Origin: Mycolicibacterium tusciae JS617
GTDB lineage: Bacteria; Actinomycetota; Actinomycetes; Mycobacteriales; Mycobacteriaceae
Assembly (NCBI RefSeq): GCF_000243415.2
Contig: NZ_KI912270.1
Coordinates: forward strand, 6,529,837-6,593,836
Reading direction: 5' to 3'
Length of the DNA stretch: 64,000 bases
How positions within the stretch are numbered: the stretch's first letter is position 1; every line of letters begins with the position of its first letter. Below, in pieces: positions 59,677 through 64,000 of the stretch. A program made the translations under genes and the position numbers. The notes under the pieces are model-generated. The model was not told the origin of the DNA. It made no database searches and was given only the letters and a program-made list of their open reading frames with translations.

Positions 59677-60686
59677 TCGGCGTTGTTCTCTGACTCGTCG
59701 GCCTCAATTTTGGTCACTTCCGTCGAGCCATCCGCGTCCGTCGATACGTCCGGATCAGTCGATTCCTGGTCCTCATCGGCGGTCCTGCGATCGGCGCGCC
59801 GCTCGGCAGTGGTGTCGGTCGGGCGTCGTTTGGGTGCAACGGCCTGCGACGTCGACGGGAAAGGGTCGCGCAGTGACCTGCTGATGTTCGTCACTGCGGT
59901 GTCCAGCGCCGTGACCACGAGATTGCTCGCCTCATCGACGGTTCGTCCCGCCTGCTGCGCGCCGGCCGACAGCGCTGCTGCAGGATCCCCCGACCGCGCC
60001 AGTTCCTGGGCTGCGGCGTCGGCGACTTGGACGACACCGGCCAGTAGCAGTTCACCGGCCTGGAACGCCACAGCTGCCGTCACGTTGATCGTTTCGACGG
60101 CCACGACCTGCACTATGTTCCTGGCCCCCGTCGGGGTCGTCGGCGGGCCCACCGGCTGATTCAGTGCGCCGAGAATGTTGGTGCGAGCGCGCTGGACCGC
60201 CCCTAGGAACTGACCGGGCGTGACTACCGCCGCACCGACGTTGATCGCTTCGACGACGGCGACGTCAAGCGCGTGAAATGCCTTCGGCACCACCAGATAC
60301 ACGTCGTTGTTGATCAACGGTGTGATCGCCGCGTTCGCTGGGCCGGTCACCGATGCGGCGGCAGCGCCGATCGCCCGCAGCGGCGAACCCGTCGACGCGA
60401 ACGTCCCCAGGAACATGGCCGGGGCCTGCGCCGCGCCGATGGGTATGGTGATCGCGCCCTGCAGGGCGTACGGGCAGATCAGGCCGCAGTACTCGAACTG
60501 GTTGCGGATGAACGCCAGTGGGATCGCACCGAGAGCGGGCGCAGCCGTCAACCGGACCTCGTGCGTGACGGGTCGCGGATCGGGTGATTCCGACGACAGT
60601 GCCGGCGCCGCGGCCGTAAGCGTGACTGCAGCGGCAAGGCACGCAGCGACGGACGAGAGACCATGTGCTCGCATTTCGACCCCCAT
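59511..60686 (-). CDS. Secreted Ala/Val-rich protein with Ser/Thr/Asp-rich tail, unknown
   Basis: A 391-residue protein with a signal peptide (SSVAACLAAAVTLTAAAPALSS), a hydrophobic Ala/Val-rich body with a possible disulfide (EYCGLICPYALQG), and from about residue 285 a charged Ser/Thr/Asp tail. The final 55 residues are encoded antisense to the neighbouring membrane gene. The body resembles mycobacterial secreted proteins of unknown role. The ATG at residue 5 is an alternative start. Confidence 0.7.
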   Translation of the reverse strand: MGVEMRAHGLSSVAACLAAAVTLTAAAPALSSESPDPRPVTHEVRLTAAPALGAIPLAFIRNQFEYCGLICPYALQGAITIPIGAAQAPAMFLGTFASTGSPLRAIGAAAASVTGPANAAITPLINNDVYLVVPKAFHALDVAVVEAINVGAAVVTPGQFLGAVQRARTNILGALNQPVGPPTTPTGARNIVQVVAVETINVTAAVAFQAGELLLAGVVQVADAAAQELARSGDPAAALSAGAQQAGRTVDEASNLVVTALDTAVTNISRSLRDPFPSTSQAVAPKRRPTDTTAERRADRRTADEDQESTDPDVSTDADGSTEVTKIEADESENNADQSAASSTVSDSSTDSSTGLSTRSSTTSDRLTRCCSNDNATPSAKKNRMNNGAPR

Positions 60687-60781
60687 GTGCGGTTGGTACT
60701 AGTGACACGGGCCCGACGGCCGACCGGTTCGATCCGCGAACAAGGTTTTCTGGCGACCTGACCGCCGTAAGATCGTTGCTC

Positions 60782-61429
60782 GTGGATGGGGTTCATGACC
60801 TCGGTGGAATCGCCGGGTTCGGCCCGGTGGAACACGACGCCGACGAGTCCGCCTTCGCCGCGGATTGGGAGCGGCGAGTGTTCCGCCTCAAGGTCGGCTC
60901 CGGACCGCTGGGCGTCAACTTGCCCGCCTTCCGCCACTCGATCGAGCGGATGGACCCCGCGCACTATCTCTCATCGCCCTATTTCGAGCACTGGCTGACC
61001 GGGGTTGCGACGATGGCCGTCGAGCACGGACTGACGACGCGCGAGGACCTCGAGCGGCGCGCCGGCGGATGCTTCCCCTTGTCGCAACCGGACCACGGTG
61101 TCCTTCCCGACGACCTCACGTCGCGCACCGAGCCGCGGTACACGGTCGGTGACGAAGTCCGGGTGCGTGAATGGCACCCACTCGGGCACACCAGGGCACC
61201 TCGCTACGTCCAGGGCAAGCGCGGCACCATCGCACGGGTGCACGGCGTGGTCGATGTCGACGACATCAAGGCGCACGGCGGTGGCTCGGTGACCGACCCG
61301 TTCTACGCAGTCCGGTTCACATCCCGCGAGCTGTGGGGCGGCGGGGGCGGCAGCGGTGAGGTCGTCCACGCCGATCTGTTCGAGCGATACCTGCGGTCCG
61401 CCGCATTCGAGGACACCGATGGCAGCTGA
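60782..61429 (+). CDS. nthB: Nitrile hydratase beta subunit
   Basis: A 215-residue beta subunit of nitrile hydratase. The N terminus [15 protein letters not shown] and the C-terminal [26 protein letters not shown] are signatures. It partners the alpha subunit to hydrate nitriles to amides. The GTG start follows the family N terminus. It overlaps the alpha gene by 11 bases. Confidence 0.92.
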   Translation: MDGVHDLGGIAGFGPVEHDADESAFAADWERRVFRLKVGSGPLGVNLPAFRHSIERMDPAHYLSSPYFEHWLTGVATMAVEHGLTTREDLERRAGGCFPLSQPDHGVLPDDLTSRTEPRYTVGDEVRVREWHPLGHTRAPRYVQGKRGTIARVHGVVDVDDIKAHGGGSVTDPFYAVRFTSRELWGGGGGSGEVVHADLFERYLRSAAFEDTDGS

Positions 61430-62012
61430 ACACCACCACCCCGCCGAACTGGCGCCAATCGAGGCCCGCGTCGCCGCAATGGAGTCGGTCCTCGTCGAGA
61501 AGGGGATCCTGGACACCGCGGCAGTCGACGCGGTAGTCGCCCACGTCGAGCACAACCTCGGCCCGATGAACGGTGCGCGAGTCGTCGCCAGAGCGTGGAG
61601 CGATCCCGTCTATAGGGCGCAGCTTCTCGACGACGGGACTGCGGCAATCGGCGCTCTTGGGTTCGGCGGGCCGCAGGGTGAGCACATGGTCGTCGTCGAG
61701 AACACGCCGGCGGTGCACAACCTCGTCGTGTGCACGCTGTGCTCCTGCTACCCCTGGCCGACGCTGGGGCTACCGCCAAAGTGGTACAAGGAACCGGCCT
61801 ATCGCGCACGCGCAGTACGTGAACCACGAAAGCTGCTCGCCGAGAGGGGCACCGTCGTACCCGATGACGTAGAGATCCGAGTGTGGGATTCCAGTTCGGA
61901 GGCAAGGTATCTCGTGCTGCCGATGCGCCCCGACGGCACCGACGGCATGTCGGAAAGCGAGCTCGCCGGGATCGTCACCCGCGACTCGATGATCGGTGTG
62001 GCGCGGTTGTGA
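61419..62012 (+). CDS. nthA: Nitrile hydratase alpha subunit, cobalt type
   Basis: A 197-residue catalytic subunit. The metal site is [10 protein letters not shown] with Cys105, Cys108, Ser109 and Cys110. Threonine at position 106 marks the cobalt type; iron enzymes have serine there. The beta-alpha gene order also fits the cobalt class. It overlaps beta at the start and the accessory gene (GTGA) at the end. Confidence 0.93.
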   Translation: MAAEHHHPAELAPIEARVAAMESVLVEKGILDTAAVDAVVAHVEHNLGPMNGARVVARAWSDPVYRAQLLDDGTAAIGALGFGGPQGEHMVVVENTPAVHNLVVCTLCSCYPWPTLGLPPKWYKEPAYRARAVREPRKLLAERGTVVPDDVEIRVWDSSSEARYLVLPMRPDGTDGMSESELAGIVTRDSMIGVARL

Positions 62013-62293
62013 AGATCCCCGACGACGAAACCCTGCCCCGCGACAACGGAGACCTCGTCTTCGACGCCCCGTGGCAGGCCAGGGCGCTGGGCATCGCCGT
62101 CGCAGTGGTCGAAGCGCTCGGTCTGCCATGGGATGCGTTCCGGCACCGTCTGGCCGAAGAGATCGCCGCCGACCCACAGCGTCCGTACTACGACAGCTGG
62201 GGCAGGGCACTCGAGTCGATGGTGATTGACCTCGGCCTGGCTTCGCCCGCTGCGCTCGACGCGGCCACGCCGACGCAACGCGCGCCGCTCTAA
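62009..62293 (+). CDS. Nitrile hydratase accessory protein
   Basis: A 94-residue small protein homologous to the beta subunit N terminus ([38 protein letters not shown]), of the kind that carries the alpha subunit for cobalt insertion. The GTG start overlaps the alpha stop. Confidence 0.85.
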   Translation: MKIPDDETLPRDNGDLVFDAPWQARALGIAVAVVEALGLPWDAFRHRLAEEIAADPQRPYYDSWGRALESMVIDLGLASPAALDAATPTQRAPL

Positions 62294-62387
62294 CGCCCAT
62301 AGTCCGCTCACCGGGACCGAGCCTGCGCCGCCGTATGTCACGATGCCAGTCTGAGTGTTGACCCAATTGTCGGTGACGGGATCGGTG

Positions 62388-63245
62388 ATGGCAGCGGAAT
62401 TGACTTACGACGGCACGCTTCGCCAGGTGGAAACCAAGGCGGGCGTTCTTCGCTATCACGAAGCGGGCGCGGGTACTCCCCTGCTGCTCCTGCACGGCTC
62501 CGGTCCCGGTGTGACGGGTTGGCGCAATTTCCGCGGCATTCTGAGCACCTTCGCCGAGCGTTACCGCTGCCTCATACTGGAGTTTCCCGGCTTCGGGGTG
62601 AGCGACGACTTCGGCGGCCACCCGATGGTCACCGCGTTCGGCGCCGTGGGCACCTTCGTCGACGCGCTGGGTCTGGATTCCGTTGACATCATTGGTAATT
62701 CGATGGGTGGCGCCGTCGGCATCAACTACGCGATTCACCAGCCGGCCAAGGTGCGGCGCCTCGTCACCATCGGCGGGATCGGTACCAACATCTTCTCGCC
62801 GGGGCCCAGTGAAGGCATCAGGCTTCTGCAGGAGTTTACCGAGAACCCGACTCGGCAGCGGCTGGTCGACTGGTTGAACTCGATGGTGTACGACCCGGCG
62901 CTGGTGACCGAGCAACTGATCGAGGAGCGGTGGGCACTGGCCACCGACCCGCCGACGCTGGAGAGTGCCCGGCGCATGTACGGCAAGGCGGCGTTCGCAC
63001 AGATGATGGCGGGCATGCGGGCATCCGACGCCCCGATGCCGTGGGCGATGATGCACAAGCTCGCAGCACCGACGCTGCTGACGTGGGGCCGCGACGACCG
63101 GGTGAGCCCGTTGGACATGGCACTGATCCCGATGCGCACCATTCCCAACGCCGAACTGCACGTGTTTCCGAACTGCGGCCACTGGGCGATGATCGAGGCC
63201 AAAGACGCGTTCGTGTCGACTGTGCTGTCGTTTCTGACTCGCTGA
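62388..63245 (+). CDS. Alpha/beta hydrolase (meta-cleavage hydrolase-like)
   Basis: A 285-residue hydrolase. It has the oxyanion segment LLLLHGSGPGVTGWRNF, nucleophile Ser in IGNSMGGAVG, Asp in TWGRDDRVSP and His in NCGHWAMIE. The arrangement resembles C-C bond hydrolases such as HsaD and BphD. It follows the nitrile hydratase genes and converges on an SDR gene. The substrate is unknown. Confidence 0.85.
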   Translation: MAAELTYDGTLRQVETKAGVLRYHEAGAGTPLLLLHGSGPGVTGWRNFRGILSTFAERYRCLILEFPGFGVSDDFGGHPMVTAFGAVGTFVDALGLDSVDIIGNSMGGAVGINYAIHQPAKVRRLVTIGGIGTNIFSPGPSEGIRLLQEFTENPTRQRLVDWLNSMVYDPALVTEQLIEERWALATDPPTLESARRMYGKAAFAQMMAGMRASDAPMPWAMMHKLAAPTLLTWGRDDRVSPLDMALIPMRTIPNAELHVFPNCGHWAMIEAKDAFVSTVLSFLTR

Positions 63246-63249
63246 CCCG

Positions 63250-64000
63250 TCAGCGCTGGCTGCTCCCCGCGTCCACGGGAAGCGAAACGGACGTGATGTA
63301 CCGGGCTTCGTCGGAGGCGAGGAACAGGCACGCATTGGCGACGTCGATGGCTTCGACCCACGGGATCGCAAGCATGTTCATCGAACACGCCGCCTCAGCG
63401 AACTCCTCGCGGGTGACGTGCTCGAGGTCTGGCCGGAACGCCCCGCGAACATGGTCGTTCTGGATCATCGGGGTGTCCACGTTGGTCGGATGCACCGTAT
63501 TGACCCGGATATTGTGGGGAGCAAGCTCTTTGGCGAGGCTGCGCATCAGGCCGACGACTCCGTGCTTGGCGGAGGTGTAGTGCGCCACCCCGACCAACCC
63601 CCGCAGACCCGCGATGGAGCTGATCAGAATCATCGACCCGGATCCGCGTTCGATGAGGTGCGGAGCCGTGGCGCGACAGGTCCGCCAGACGCCGCTCAAG
63701 TTGACATCGAGCATTGTCTGCCAGGCTCTTTCGCTGAGCTCCGTGGCCATTCCACGTGACGTGATACCCGCGGTCGCGCAGACGACGTCGAGGCCGCCGA
63801 GTTGTTCGACACCACGGTCGGTCGCGGCCTGCACGGCGTCGGTGTCGCGGACGTCGACAACCTCCGCGACGACCCGGCCGCCCGCTTCGGCCACCAGCCG
63901 GGTGGTTTCGTCCAGATCGGCCGGTGTGGCGGGCGGAACGACGACGGTGTCGACCGCGCCGCAGATGTCGAGCGCGATGATGTCGGCGCCCTCCTGCGCG
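63250..64000 (-). CDS. Mycofactocin-type SDR oxidoreductase, C-terminal part (cut by window edge)
   Basis: About 250 residues of a short-chain dehydrogenase; the N-terminal cofactor motif is beyond the window. Seen are GADIIALDICG and a long insertion (PPATPADLDETTRLV) that is typical of mycofactocin-linked SDRs with non-exchangeable NAD, then LDVVCATAGI, the catalytic YTSAKHG (YxxxK) and HPTNVDTPM. The C terminus is VSLPVDAGSSQR. The substrate is unknown. Confidence 0.85.
   Translation of the reverse strand, partial: AQEGADIIALDICGAVDTVVVPPATPADLDETTRLVAEAGGRVVAEVVDVRDTDAVQAATDRGVEQLGGLDVVCATAGITSRGMATELSERAWQTMLDVNLSGVWRTCRATAPHLIERGSGSMILISSIAGLRGLVGVAHYTSAKHGVVGLMRSLAKELAPHNIRVNTVHPTNVDTPMIQNDHVRGAFRPDLEHVTREEFAEAACSMNMLAIPWVEAIDVANACLFLASDEARYITSVSLPVDAGSSQR

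Noticed and set aside
61770..63371. Long minus-strand open frame across the nitrile hydratase and hydrolase genes
   Set aside because: The plus strand encodes three recognisable proteins here; the antisense frame is Arg/His-rich without motifs.

Overview
The window is high-GC actinobacterial DNA and is almost certainly from a rapidly growing mycobacterium (Mycolicibacterium type). The evidence is a mycobactin siderophore locus with IdeR-type iron boxes, leaderless GTG/ATG starts, an antigen 85-like mycolyltransferase, and gene order that follows the M. tuberculosis Rv2379c-Rv2415c region: mbtF-A, hemN/hemW, sirA-cysH-che1, cysA-cysW-cysT-subI, glucoamylase, lppR, lepA, PemK-like, CBS protein, RNase Z, transglutaminase/alpha-E/ATP-grasp trio, rpsT, holA, comEC, comEA.

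Region 1 (1-26600) is the mycobactin locus. mbtT-C-D-E-F run leftward as one tightly overlapping operon behind two abutting iron boxes (11886-11923). mbtB (leftward) and mbtA (rightward) diverge from a second iron-box region. A block of about 4 kb separates mbtB from mbtT: an F420-dependent oxidoreductase, a DUF222/HNH (13E12-type) gene and an ISL3-type transposase. MbtB has no C-terminal thioesterase, and a stand-alone thioesterase (mbtT) is present. Where mbtI (salicylate synthase) lies in M. tuberculosis there is instead a 1766-residue iterative PKS with its own iron box. It matches 6-methylsalicylic acid synthase along its whole length. This suggests a mycobactin whose aromatic cap is 6-methylsalicylate, as chemically described for some fast growers.

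Region 2 (26700-29310) holds a SigL-like ECF sigma factor with an overlapping anti-sigma gene whose zinc-binding residues are all replaced, then hemW.

Region 3 (29480-37260) is sulfate assimilation. sirA-cysH-che1 and subI-cysT-cysW-cysA are each preceded by a leaderless short ORF ending in a run of cysteine codons. These look like cysteine-responsive translational attenuators. Two MIRU-like 33-bp mini-ORF elements join genes through ATGA overlaps, one between sirA and cysH and one between two small membrane-protein genes.

Region 4 (37280-58800) is mostly conserved housekeeping and cell-envelope genes: two flavoproteins, GH15 glucoamylase, two PknH-sensor-type lipoproteins, lepA, a PemK-like protein, GNAT, CBS, aldo/keto reductase, RNase Z, an antigen 85-like esterase, the transglutaminase/alpha-E/ATP-grasp operon (the ATP-grasp protein has a polyglutamine tail), rpsT, holA, comEC and comEA. 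Tandem hairpins and a long inverted repeat separate convergent genes.

Region 5 (58950-64000) is accessory. It has a membrane protein overlapping tail-to-tail with a secreted Ala-rich protein, a cobalt-type nitrile hydratase operon (beta, alpha, accessory), an alpha/beta hydrolase and the end of a mycofactocin-type SDR cut by the window edge. No tRNA, rRNA or CRISPR array was seen. All assignments come from reading motifs and recalled family features; no database search was run.
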